Shown: positions 25,630-34,655 of the stretch, piece by piece
Position numbering within the stretch: the stretch's first letter is position 1
How the letters are laid out: the number at the start of each line of letters is the position of its first letter
Assembly: GCA_017468395.1 (NCBI GenBank)
Contig: JAFUIR010000002.1
Span: forward strand, 1-47,235
Length of the DNA: 47,235 nucleotides
Source of the DNA: Lachnospiraceae bacterium
GTDB lineage: Bacteria > Bacillota > Clostridia > Lachnospirales > Lachnospiraceae
Reading direction: 5' to 3'
The notes under the pieces: model-generated
What the model saw: only the letters and a program-made list of their open reading frames with translations
Database searches by the model: none
What the model was told of the DNA's origin: nothing
Program-made: the position numbers and the translations under genes

Positions 25630-28600
25630 CTAATCTTTAACAATACTTTCATCTGTCAAACCGGTAATTGTCAGCACGCCGGAAGCATATCTTCCGTTTG
25701 TATGTATCTCCGTCAGACCGGTACAGCCCGTCACATCGATGCTCGTAAGGGCTGTATTGGCGCTCAAATCAATGGTAGTCAGGTCCGCATTATAAGAACA
25801 ATCAAGAGATACAAGCGCCGTCAAATAACTAATACCGGTCAAATCTCCGCAATTGCCATCCGCACCATCCATTCCGGAAACATCCAGAGATGTAATCGCC
25901 GCGATATCACTGCCAACCAAAGCACCATCTCCATCATAATCATACTGCTCCACCGCACTCCGGAACGTATAATTAGGGAATACCGCTTCACTTACATCCA
26001 CCCAGGCGTACCCACAATAAGCACATGTCGTAACACTGGCTTCTGCATCCAGTTTCGAATGAGCTACCATAGGAAGGATTGTCCTCTTCTCGTATCCACA
26101 ACCGCAAGTTTGAACCTTTAAGCCTTCAGCCTGACACGTTGCCTGAGTAATCTGCGAAGTCGAACCAAAGTCATGATAGGTTCCATCCGCAAGCACTTCA
26201 CCACAAGTGCTACATTTCGTATGTACGTCTTTTGTTCCGCCATTTTCCGACGTATGACCTGTTTTTACAAGAGTTGTACTATAACCATATCCGCACTCAC
26301 ACTCATAGTAAATCGTTCCGTCTTCAGTACAGGATGCAGGAATTGTAGTCTCACTAAGATCGTGATAACTATTACCTTCCAATGCATCCATACAGGTACT
26401 ACACTGTCTATGGACATCTTCTGTGCCAACAAATTCCCAATTATGGTCTGTTTTCGGAAGTACTGTTTCCTTCACATAACCACAGTCGCAAGTCTGTGTC
26501 AACATACCGGTAGTCGTACAAGTGGCTTCGGTTGTTTGGTCGGTAAAGACGTGTGCACTTCCGTCCTCCAGGGGTGTTCCACACAAGCCACACATGCTAT
26601 GTACATCCTCTGTGCCACCATTACCGGGAGTATGGTCGCCCAAAGCCAGTTCCGTGTCATAGGAATAACCACACTCACACGTCCGTCTCAAAATACCATT
26701 ATATAAGCAATTGCCTTCATATGTCGTCTCTGTGAAACTATGAGCGCTTCCATCTTCCAGTATTTCTCCACAAACTCCGCACTTCGCGTGAACCGTTTCC
26801 ACTCCTCCGTCTTCTTCCGTATGGCCGGTTGCCGGAATCACTTCGCTATAGGAATAACCACAACCGCAACTATATGTAATTGAGCCATCCGCAGTACATG
26901 TTGCATCCACTTTTGTCTCTTCATAGTTGTGATAACTGCCATCTAAGATTGTTTCGCCACATGTATTACACTTGGTGTGAGCATCCAACTTGCCACCATC
27001 TGTTTCCGTATGACCGGTGGCAGGAATCACGCTACTGTAACTATATCCACACTCACAAGAATAAGTAAGTGAGCCGTCCACAGTACACATAGGTTCTCTT
27101 CTGGTCTGTCTGAGACTATGTGCTGAACCATCTGAAATTACTTCGCCGCAAACACTACACTTCACATGAATATCGGCCTCACCGCCATCCACTTCCGTAT
27201 GACCGGTGGCAGGAATTGCTTCTTCGTAACCATATCCGCACTCACACGCATATACGATGACTCCATCTACTGTACATCCCGCCTCTGTTCTGGATGCTTC
27301 CAAAACTTCATGGTAACTGCCATCTTCCAAAATCTCTCCGCAGGAACCACACTTTGCATGCACATTTTCTTTGCCACCCTTTGCTTCAATATGTCCGGTG
27401 GCTGTCTGCACTTCACTGTAACTGTATCCGCAGTCACAACTAAATGTAATCAGCCCGTCTACAGTACAAGTTGCATCAATCTGGGTCTGGGAGTAATTAT
27501 GGTGTGTTCCATCCTTCAAAACCCCGCCACAATCACTACACTTACTATGCACATTTTCAGCAGCACCGGCTACTTCTGAATGGGCAAGGGTGTCCATCTC
27601 TTCTGTATAACTATATCCGCATGCACATGCGAATTCTTTGCTTCCTTCTTCCGCACACGAAGGCTGCTTTGTAACAGTTCCCACAAATTCATGGCTGACA
27701 CCAAGTACCGTATCACACAAATTACATTTACTGTGACAATCCGCTGTTCCGCCATTTACCGCTACATGCTCAAGCATGGCAATTTCCGCAGTGTAACTGT
27801 AGCCACACTCGCAACTATAGGTAAGCACTCCCGCTTCCATACAAGTTGCCTGCTTTGTCACTTCTTCCGTAAAATCATGCTCACCACTCAGGCTCTCCCC
27901 ACAAATCTCGCATACTATATGGTCATCAGAAGTAGCACCTGCCATCTCCACATGTCCCAAAGCCTCTATTTTCACCGCATAACCATAGCCACACTCGCAA
28001 GTATACTTCCTTTCACCGGGCTCAGTGCAAGTTGCTTTTACCAAAGATTCCTCATATACATGAGTCCCGCTGAGCACTTCGCCGCACTCTGCACATTTAC
28101 TATGTACAGTCTCTTCTCCCAGCAAAACTTCTATGTGCACATGAGTTTTTTCCTCATTAATTTCCTCTTTAATTTCCCCAATGTTTTCCTCTGCAGACAC
28201 CCATCCACCATCTGTCATGGTTCCCAATGTCTGTGCGTTACTTGCGCTTTCTGTGTCCCCCCGGCTTTCGTTTGTACCGTTTTCTTCTGTATCTTCCAAA
28301 TGTACAAGAGGCTGGCTGTCATTTACCACTACCGCACCGGGCGCAACATAATCTTTAGCCTTTTCATACACAGATACTGTATTTTCCAAATCAATATTAC
28401 GCTCTGCCATATCTTCTTTCACTTCTTTCGAAGTTACAAAGAGTTCGTGTCCGTTTTCTATAGCATAATAGATATCCACCAAATCATCGTCAGGAATTTC
28501 TCTCTTTACAATAGGCTCTGTTTTTTCAATAGTTTCATATGTTTCATCGCTCCCAATGGGAACATCATCTACCACATAAACCGTATCTTCCGCAGTCTTG

Positions 28601-29205
28601 TTGATTGTGGTCTTATAGCCGGCATTAATCAAAACATCCTCATCTTTCACTTCGCCATCCGGCATAATACGTTTAGACGCCACCTTGCCACCATAAGTCA
28701 TAATATGGGAGTTTATCTCGCCCGCCTGAGAAATTTTAATTTCCACGCGGAAGAAAGTACCTCGCACCGCAAGAACGGCATTGGGAGTATTTACCACAAA
28801 TTCCTCATCCGCGCCCAAAGGCTTGGTTACTTCCGTTGTCAGGGCTCCCCGTTCTAAGCAAAGACGTGTTTTTCCCGCCCCCAGACCGCCTAATGTTTCA
28901 AACACAAGTTTACTGCCGGATTCCAGTTTCACATACTTGTCCGAATCAAGTACAAGACGCACATAACTATTGCCGGCAGTTACAATTTCATGACCTTCTT
29001 GCAACATCATGCCCGGATAAGCACTGTATTCCACTCCATCTTTTACCACGCCTACACGGCCTGAGACTTCTACAATGCTTACCGTTCGATAACTCTGCTG
29101 TTTTCCCATTGTCTGCATCACAAAAAAGGCAGCGGTAACCACCACCATGACAGCCGCAAAAATCAATATTAACTTTTTGCTTTTGTTCTTTTTCACATAA
29201 TACAT
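25630..29205 (-). CDS. large FecR-domain surface protein with Cys-rich tandem repeats and LRR-like tail
   Basis: A 1191-residue protein. Residues 11-30 form one membrane segment behind KKNKSKK, placing the rest outside the cell. A FecR domain spans about 45-170 (TPNAVLAVRGTFFRVEI is its signature). An acidic linker reaches about 365, then about eleven repeats of some 62 residues run to about 1070. Each repeat holds C-x-x-x-G, C-x-C-G-Y-x-Y, GH and KCxxCG-x-x-L. The tail has a calcium-loop-like DYDGDGALVGSD and leucine-rich units (LVSLDCSYNADLTTIDLS), as in Lachnospiraceae surface proteins. The ATG overlaps the upstream gene by 13 bases. FecR domains are often paired with CHASE2 cyclases. Function unknown; adhesion, metal binding or signal input are possible. 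Confidence 0.8.
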   Translation of the reverse strand: MYYVKKNKSKKLILIFAAVMVVVTAAFFVMQTMGKQQSYRTVSIVEVSGRVGVVKDGVEYSAYPGMMLQEGHEIVTAGNSYVRLVLDSDKYVKLESGSKLVFETLGGLGAGKTRLCLERGALTTEVTKPLGADEEFVVNTPNAVLAVRGTFFRVEIKISQAGEINSHIMTYGGKVASKRIMPDGEVKDEDVLINAGYKTTINKTAEDTVYVVDDVPIGSDETYETIEKTEPIVKREIPDDDLVDIYYAIENGHELFVTSKEVKEDMAERNIDLENTVSVYEKAKDYVAPGAVVVNDSQPLVHLEDTEENGTNESRGDTESASNAQTLGTMTDGGWVSAEENIGEIKEEINEEKTHVHIEVLLGEETVHSKCAECGEVLSGTHVYEESLVKATCTEPGERKYTCECGYGYAVKIEALGHVEMAGATSDDHIVCEICGESLSGEHDFTEEVTKQATCMEAGVLTYSCECGYSYTAEIAMLEHVAVNGGTADCHSKCNLCDTVLGVSHEFVGTVTKQPSCAEEGSKEFACACGYSYTEEMDTLAHSEVAGAAENVHSKCSDCGGVLKDGTHHNYSQTQIDATCTVDGLITFSCDCGYSYSEVQTATGHIEAKGGKENVHAKCGSCGEILEDGSYHEVLEASRTEAGCTVDGVIVYACECGYGYEEAIPATGHTEVDGGEADIHVKCSVCGEVISDGSAHSLRQTRREPMCTVDGSLTYSCECGYSYSSVIPATGHTETDGGKLDAHTKCNTCGETILDGSYHNYEETKVDATCTADGSITYSCGCGYSYSEVIPATGHTEEDGGVETVHAKCGVCGEILEDGSAHSFTETTYEGNCLYNGILRRTCECGYSYDTELALGDHTPGNGGTEDVHSMCGLCGTPLEDGSAHVFTDQTTEATCTTTGMLTQTCDCGYVKETVLPKTDHNWEFVGTEDVHRQCSTCMDALEGNSYHDLSETTIPASCTEDGTIYYECECGYGYSTTLVKTGHTSENGGTKDVHTKCSTCGEVLADGTYHDFGSTSQITQATCQAEGLKVQTCGCGYEKRTILPMVAHSKLDAEASVTTCAYCGYAWVDVSEAVFPNYTFRSAVEQYDYDGDGALVGSDIAAITSLDVSGMDGADGNCGDLTGISYLTALVSLDCSYNADLTTIDLSANTALTSIDVTGCTGLTEIHTNGRYASGVLTITGLTDESIVKD
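25998..28113 (-). repeat. about eleven tandem coding repeats of roughly 186 bp
   Basis: Imperfect direct repeats inside the FecR-protein gene, each coding for a Cys/His-rich unit with six Cys. The units at about 26.6-27.5 kb are the most alike (SGHTE and IPATGHTE recur), which suggests expansion by unequal recombination, while the first and last units are diverged. Confidence 0.85.
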
Positions 29206-29978
29206 TCAAGGAATTCCTCTCTGTACAGTACTTCCAACGATTTCAATATATTTTCCACGGAGGATGTCTCCACCAAAACAGAAGCACCCTTCATATAGTT
29301 CTCATAACACTCATAGAAATTTTGCCTGTCAATTACACCATCGCCCCATGCCAGATGCAAATCACTGACACCGTCATTGTCATTGATATGCACATGCTTC
29401 ACAAAACGTCCCAGTCTCTTTGCCCAAATTTCCGGCGCTGCCTTAGACAAGGACGCATGGGCAAAATCAAGGCACACACCATAATTGGAATACTTGCACA
29501 ACTTCTCCGACAAAGCCTCCAGAATATCCGGACCGGTATCAAACATGTTTTCCAGATAAATATTGATATCGGCATGTTTCTCTAACACACCACTCCAAAA
29601 AGCAATATTCCCCTCTATCCAAGACGCCACATAACTTTCTGAATTTAAAAAGGGATTATAGTTGGTATGGAACACCACAGCCTTTGCACCCAAACGTTTC
29701 GCAACGTCGATGCTCTGCTCAATACGAAGAGAAGCAATCTCCCTGATTCTCGCATCCATGCTAAAAGGAATTACATCAAAAAAAGCACCATGCAGCGTAC
29801 AATAAAAGGGCAACTCCTGCATTTTATACTCCAAGGTTAACTTGGCTATTTTCTTCTCATCATCCAAAACATCGGGCATGAAAAAGTCATTGTACTCAAA
29901 TCCCAAACCATATTTCGCTGCCAGTTCCAAACATTCTTTTATATTATTTCTATCAGGAATGATCAGTACCTGTTTCAT
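29193..29978 (-). CDS. sugar isomerase/epimerase-like TIM-barrel protein
   Basis: A 261-residue protein of the AP-endonuclease-2/xylose-isomerase-like TIM-barrel family. The ATG ending at 29978 is chosen because GAGGAG lies eight bases before it; a GTG six bases upstream would be too close. Barrel-strand motifs with metal ligands are visible: PFYCTLHGAFF (strand 2), AVVFHTNYNP, NIYLENMFD (metal-binding Glu), GVCLDFAHASLS (Asp/His) and VKHVHINDNDG (His-x-Asn-Asp). These fit a divalent-metal active site, so it is likely enzymatic. It lies five bases after the cyclase gene. Substrate unknown; its place inside a signalling operon is odd. Confidence 0.78.
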   Translation of the reverse strand: MKQVLIIPDRNNIKECLELAAKYGLGFEYNDFFMPDVLDDEKKIAKLTLEYKMQELPFYCTLHGAFFDVIPFSMDARIREIASLRIEQSIDVAKRLGAKAVVFHTNYNPFLNSESYVASWIEGNIAFWSGVLEKHADINIYLENMFDTGPDILEALSEKLCKYSNYGVCLDFAHASLSKAAPEIWAKRLGRFVKHVHINDNDGVSDLHLAWGDGVIDRQNFYECYENYMKGASVLVETSSVENILKSLEVLYREEFLECIM

Positions 29979-29983
29979 GAACA

Positions 29984-31798
29984 CTACTCCTCTTCCGGAC
30001 TCTTATATCCTTTCACCCCTGTTACAGAGTATACAAATACACCTTTCGATTTACCCTTCAGCGGAATTTCACCCACTTCGTCCACAGTGATGCGCTCCTT
30101 CACCTGCTCGTAAACATACTCACTGATGTACACCGTACCTCCGGGTGCATTTGCCTCCAGACGGGCTGCAGTATTTACCGTGTCACCGATTGCTGTGTAA
30201 TCCATTCTAAAGTCACATCCAATATTTCCAACGACCGCCGGACCACAGTTCACGCCCACACCAAAACCTACATTCTTGCCATACCTATCCAAAAACTCTT
30301 TCTCAATACGCTTACCGCCCTGCACAATATCCCAAGCTGCCAAAATCGCCTTAAAAATATAATCCTCTGTATCAAAGGGCGCATTAAACACTGCCATGGT
30401 TGCATCACCGATAAACTTATCCAAAGTTCCGCCATGACGGAAAATACTTTCTGTAGTAAGTGCCAGATATCCATTCAAAATATCCACTACCTGTTCAGGC
30501 TCAAGACTCTCAGACAAGGGGGTAAATCCACGGATATCCACAAAGAGCACTGCCACATCCCTTTTTTCTCCACCAAGTTTCAATTCGTAAGTACCATTCT
30601 TAGTAATCTCCTCCACAACCTGAGGCGCCACATACTTACTGAAGGCTCTTTCAATACTGCGTTTTGCTGCATTTGCTTTATAATAATGTACTGCTATGTA
30701 ATAAATTCCAATCAGAACAGCCATTACCGGAACCACAAGCACATTGCACGTGTAACCCAGATTAAACAACACAAACTGCACCACCAATTTTGCAACGGCA
30801 GTGGACAGGCACACAATCACGACTTTCACCACGCTGAGCCGCTCACAAATTAGTACCAATGCAATGACCATCACCGCTGCAATCATTCCGTCCACCACCT
30901 TGGAAACATTGGTGAGCGTTTTACCTTCCATCAGTGCCTGAATGGTATTTGCATGGATTTCCACTCCGTACATCTGGGAAGAGCGGTCCACAGGCACAAA
31001 GTATGCATCCATCATGCCCTTTGCATAAGCCCCCACCAAAACAATACAACCGTCAAAAGCCTCCGCAGGAACTGTACCGTTTAACACATCCACCAGCGAA
31101 ATATTCTCATATTCCTCAGGATTTCCGGAGTAACGGAAGGTCATACCACTCTTTTCGGTAGGATATACCGCTTCCTTTCCCATATCCTCCATGTACTTGT
31201 CATAAATTGCAGAACTGAAACTCTTTGTTCTGGTTCCATCCTGCTCATCAAAATAAAGAAGAGAACTGCGGATAATGCCGTCGTCTTCATCCATAAGTGC
31301 ATTTACAAACCCTTGCTCCGTCACTTTGCCAAGGGCCGCATAGGGAAGCACTTTTTCCTGCACAGCCATTCCGTTTACCACCAGGTTACCATTCTCGTCA
31401 GAGGTCACTTCTTTAGTAAACACATAACTAAAGCCCATGACCACATTGCCGTTCTGTTCGCAGACCTTTGCAAATCTCTCATCAGACTTTGCGTCTTTAT
31501 CATTGGTAAACAAAATATCAAAACCTATTACCGCCGGTCTGATTTCTTGCGAAACGCAAAGTTTCTCCACTAAGTCTGCGTACACATCACGGTTCCATGT
31601 GGAAAATTCACCCATCTGGTTCATGGTCCGATCATCAATTTTAATAATTTTTATTTTAGCATCTGTGCTACCGGCGTGATGAAACAACATATCCTCTGCC
31701 GTCTTGTCCACAGTTCCAAATGCCCCTGTATATATTACTATAAATGCCAGCGCGGCACATACAATACAAGTGACACCTCTCTTTAGTATTCCTCTCAT
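29984..31798 (-). CDS. CHASE2-domain class III adenylate cyclase
   Basis: A 604-residue membrane receptor cyclase. One N-terminal membrane segment (about 8-26) is followed by an extracellular CHASE2 sensor (about 30-290), three membrane segments (about 303-370) and a cytosolic class III cyclase domain (about 412-575). Both metal Asp residues (LFVDIRGFTPLSE and LDKFIGDATMAVF), the substrate Lys in DKFIGD, the Asp in YTAIGDTVN and the transition-state Asn and Arg in NTAARLE are present. The Lys/Asp pair points to ATP rather than GTP, so cAMP should be made. The ribosome site is weak. First gene of the operon ending with plsC. The signal sensed by CHASE2 is unknown. Confidence 0.9.
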   Translation of the reverse strand: MRGILKRGVTCIVCAALAFIVIYTGAFGTVDKTAEDMLFHHAGSTDAKIKIIKIDDRTMNQMGEFSTWNRDVYADLVEKLCVSQEIRPAVIGFDILFTNDKDAKSDERFAKVCEQNGNVVMGFSYVFTKEVTSDENGNLVVNGMAVQEKVLPYAALGKVTEQGFVNALMDEDDGIIRSSLLYFDEQDGTRTKSFSSAIYDKYMEDMGKEAVYPTEKSGMTFRYSGNPEEYENISLVDVLNGTVPAEAFDGCIVLVGAYAKGMMDAYFVPVDRSSQMYGVEIHANTIQALMEGKTLTNVSKVVDGMIAAVMVIALVLICERLSVVKVVIVCLSTAVAKLVVQFVLFNLGYTCNVLVVPVMAVLIGIYYIAVHYYKANAAKRSIERAFSKYVAPQVVEEITKNGTYELKLGGEKRDVAVLFVDIRGFTPLSESLEPEQVVDILNGYLALTTESIFRHGGTLDKFIGDATMAVFNAPFDTEDYIFKAILAAWDIVQGGKRIEKEFLDRYGKNVGFGVGVNCGPAVVGNIGCDFRMDYTAIGDTVNTAARLEANAPGGTVYISEYVYEQVKERITVDEVGEIPLKGKSKGVFVYSVTGVKGYKSPEEE

Positions 31799-31856
31799 AG
31801 GCTGTTACGGCTCTAAAGCCACCCTTTCCCTTAGTGTTTAGACTAAATCCTATTAT

Positions 31857-31885
31857 ATTATATCAAAAAAATATGTTTCCGTCTA
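31857..31885 (-). promoter_or_regulatory. probable promoter of the cyclase operon
   Basis: On the minus strand TAGACG (31885-31880), 17 bases, TATAAT (31862-31857), with a second TATAAT five bases on. The -35 matches at four of six. No terminator is seen between glmS and the cyclase, so some read-through is possible. Confidence 0.5.
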
Positions 31886-31910
31886 CGCAATCGTTCCGCC
31901 TTATCCACAA

Positions 31911-33740
31911 TCATTCCACCGTTACCGACTTCGCCAGATTTCTTGGCTGGTCTACGTCCAATCCTCTGTAGGAGGAAGTATAATACGCCAAAAGTTGCAA
32001 AATAACAGCCGCTGTAAAAGGCGCAAACACATCATGGCTTGCCGGAATTACCAGATGTTCATCGCAGATACCGTTTTCAACCACTGCCTCATTTCCTTCC
32101 TTGGTAATCAGAATAACCATAGCTCCTCTTGCCCGCACTTCTTTTACATTGGAAATCATCTTGGAAAATACATCGCTCTGGGTTGCCAGTGCAATCACAG
32201 GTACCCCTCCGGTTACAAGGGACAGTGTACCGTGCTTTAACTCACCTGCCGCATAAGCCTCGGAGTGAATATAGGTAATTTCCTTTAACTTAATGGAACC
32301 TTCACAGGACAGCGCATAATCCAGACTTCTGCCGATAAAGAACAAATCCTGGGCAGGAGTCAGGCGCTTGCTGAGTTCCTTCATCCGGTCTTTCTGCTCC
32401 AGCATCTTTTCCATCAGTTCTCCCACTTCATTCAAGCCTTGCATATAGCCAGACACTTCCTTGGCAGTCAGTTTCCCTACCGCATAGGCAAAGCGGAATG
32501 TCAACAGATAAAAGGCAGTCAGTTGAGCCGTATAGGCCTTGGTGCTGGCCACCGCAATCTCCGGTCCCGCATGGGTATATAGTACATAATCCGATTCCCT
32601 TGCAATGGAGGAACCTTTTACATTGACAACAGAAAGGGTTTTGGCTCCTTTCTCCTTGGCCAGACGAAGGGCTGCCAGTGTATCCGCTGTCTCACCGGAC
32701 TGGGAAACCAGTATTACCAGCGACTTTTCATTCAAAATCGGTTCCCCATAACGAAACTCCGAGGCAATCTCCACGCTCACGGGAATACGCAGCAGCCTCT
32801 CAAGCAAAATTCTGCCCATCATTCCTGCATGCATTGCCGTACCGCAGGCCGTTATGACAATGCGTCCCACATTCAAGAACAATTCATCCTCAATCCCGTC
32901 CTCCGAAAAATCCGGCAAAATATACTCGCCTTTCTTCATGCGCGGCGCAAGGGTTCTTCGGATTGACTCCGGCTGCTCATGGATTTCTTTCAGCATGTAA
33001 TGCTTAAATCCGTTCTTTTGGGCAGCAGACATATCCCAGTTAATGCTTAACATTACCGGGCTGACCTCCATGCCTTCCAAATCTGTTACCAAAATAGCAT
33101 TTTTTGTAACCTTTGCCACCTGATGCTCCGGCAGAACAAAATATTCTTTGGAATAACGCAGCAGTGCCACCATATCGGAAGCCACGGCGCACCCTTCCTC
33201 CGAACTGCAGCATACCAACGGACTGCCCTTACGGATACAGTAAATCTCATCCTTCCGGTCGGCAAACATAATACAGAACGCATAGGCGCCTTCCAGCCGT
33301 TCCACCGTGCCTCTCAGTGCCTCCAAGGCATCGCCTTTATACAAAGAATCAAGTAACATGACCGCAACTTCCGTATCCGTCTGGGACAGCGGGGTTCTTC
33401 CTGTTTTTTCCAACTCCTTTGCCAGTTCGTGATAATTCTCTATGATACCGTTATGAATTAAAGTCACATTCCCGCACCGGTGTGGATGGGCATTGACCTC
33501 AGAAACGCCCCCATGGGTCGCCCATCTGGTATGTCCGATACCGCAGCCGGATTCCATTTGGGGCGGCAATTTATTTTCCAGCCCCGCAACCTTACCCACA
33601 GATTTAACCACCTCAATGCCACGGTCTGTAAAACAGGCGATACCGGCACTGTCATAACCGCGGTACTCCAATTCCGCCAAACCTTTTATCAATTCCTCTT
33701 TTGCATTCAGATAACCACAAAAACCTATAATTCCACACAT
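31911..33740 (-). CDS. glmS: glutamine-fructose-6-phosphate aminotransferase GlmS
   Basis: A 609-residue enzyme making glucosamine-6-phosphate from fructose-6-phosphate and glutamine, the entry to peptidoglycan amino sugars. The N-terminal nucleophile Cys is in MCGIIGFCGY; glutaminase motifs HTRWATHGG and HNGIIENY follow. Two SIS sugar-isomerase domains hold ITACGTAMHAG (about 295), LVSQSGETADTLAALR (about 345) and the C-terminal DVDQPRNLAKSVTVE. Length is standard. It follows nagB with a terminator between. No glmS ribozyme core is visible in the 120-base leader, so feedback must act differently here. Confidence 0.97.
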   Translation of the reverse strand: MCGIIGFCGYLNAKEELIKGLAELEYRGYDSAGIACFTDRGIEVVKSVGKVAGLENKLPPQMESGCGIGHTRWATHGGVSEVNAHPHRCGNVTLIHNGIIENYHELAKELEKTGRTPLSQTDTEVAVMLLDSLYKGDALEALRGTVERLEGAYAFCIMFADRKDEIYCIRKGSPLVCCSSEEGCAVASDMVALLRYSKEYFVLPEHQVAKVTKNAILVTDLEGMEVSPVMLSINWDMSAAQKNGFKHYMLKEIHEQPESIRRTLAPRMKKGEYILPDFSEDGIEDELFLNVGRIVITACGTAMHAGMMGRILLERLLRIPVSVEIASEFRYGEPILNEKSLVILVSQSGETADTLAALRLAKEKGAKTLSVVNVKGSSIARESDYVLYTHAGPEIAVASTKAYTAQLTAFYLLTFRFAYAVGKLTAKEVSGYMQGLNEVGELMEKMLEQKDRMKELSKRLTPAQDLFFIGRSLDYALSCEGSIKLKEITYIHSEAYAAGELKHGTLSLVTGGVPVIALATQSDVFSKMISNVKEVRARGAMVILITKEGNEAVVENGICDEHLVIPASHDVFAPFTAAVILQLLAYYTSSYRGLDVDQPRNLAKSVTVE

Positions 33741-33774
33741 ATTTTTTCCTTTCTTTTACGGGAAACACCACAAT

Positions 33775-33810
33775 AAAAAAGGGTTGACTTGACCCTTCGT
33801 CAAATCAACC
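33775..33810 (-). terminator. terminator between nagB and glmS
   Basis: On the minus strand GGTTGATTTGAC pairs with GTCAAGTCAACC (one mismatch) around the loop GAAGG, followed by six U. It should strongly reduce read-through from nagB into glmS. Confidence 0.9.
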
Positions 33811-33859
33811 TCTTCTTTTGTAAATTTATTCTTCCAAATTCAATTATAACTAATTCTAT

Positions 33860-34570
33860 TTAGTTTTCACTGTAAATTACTGTCAAATCAGGATGCAACT
33901 GCAAGATAGAAGCCGGAACTGCAGGAGTAATGGGACCAAAGAAAGCCTTCTCCACAATTTCCTTTTTATTCTTGCCGTTAGCGATTAAGAGTACCTTCTT
34001 TGCGCTCATGATGCCGCCCATACCCATAGTAACTGCTTTTCTGGGCACATCTGCTTCAGATGCAAAGAAACGTGCATTTGCTTCAATGGTAGAGGGGTCA
34101 AGGTCAACCACATGGGTAGCCTTTTCAAAATAAGTATCAGGCTCATTGAAACCGATATGACCGTCAAGACCGATACCGAGAAGTTGCAGGTCGATACCGC
34201 CGGACTGTTCAATCAAGGCATCGTATGCCTCACATTCCTTCTGAAGGTCTGCTGCACAACCATTGGGAACATTTGTCTTAGTTACATCAATATTAATCTT
34301 TGTAAACAAGTTTGTGTTCATAAAGTAACGGTAACTCTGGTCGTTGTTTCCGTCCAGACCAACATACTCATCCAAGTTGATGGAAGAAACCTTAGAAAAA
34401 TCAACCTCGCCGTTTGCACACTTTTCTACAATCTTTGCATAAGTGCCAAGGGGAGAGGAGCCTGTTGCCAAGCCAAGTACACTGTTAGGCTTTAATACTA
34501 CCTGAGCGCAAATCATTGCTGCTGCCTTGCTGCTGAGTTCATCATAATTGTTCACAGTAATAAAATTCAT
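33860..34570 (-). CDS. nagB: glucosamine-6-phosphate deaminase NagB
   Basis: A 236-residue cytosolic enzyme converting glucosamine-6-phosphate to fructose-6-phosphate and ammonia. Motifs: LGLATGSSPLGTYAKIV (phosphate loop, about 33-49), SSINLDEYVGLDGNNDQSYRY (catalytic Asp region, about 61-81), and LLGIGLDGHIGFNEPDT (catalytic Asp/His, about 130-146). The length is that of the short Firmicute form without the allosteric C-terminus of E. coli NagB. A good AAGGAG precedes the ATG. It catalyses the reverse of GlmS, whose gene lies next to it. Confidence 0.97.
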   Translation of the reverse strand: MNFITVNNYDELSSKAAAMICAQVVLKPNSVLGLATGSSPLGTYAKIVEKCANGEVDFSKVSSINLDEYVGLDGNNDQSYRYFMNTNLFTKINIDVTKTNVPNGCAADLQKECEAYDALIEQSGGIDLQLLGIGLDGHIGFNEPDTYFEKATHVVDLDPSTIEANARFFASEADVPRKAVTMGMGGIMSAKKVLLIANGKNKKEIVEKAFFGPITPAVPASILQLHPDLTVIYSEN

Positions 34571-34655
34571 AATCTTTTCTCCTTATGTGATTAAATTTTT
34601 TTATCTTTTGTTTCATTTTATGACTCAATACGGAATGCTTGCATGGTTTCTTCCG

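Noticed and set aside
25998-28113. Tandem repeats as a CRISPR array
   Set aside because: Repeats are imperfect, about 186 bp long, without spacers, and fully coding for Cys-rich protein units.
27580-28857. Plus-strand open frame of 425 codons
   Set aside because: Antisense shadow of the FecR-domain gene; Cys- and Phe-rich, without ribosome site.
33741-33860. glmS ribozyme before glmS
   Set aside because: The leader is only about 120 bases, mostly taken up by the nagB terminator, and no ribozyme core was recognised.
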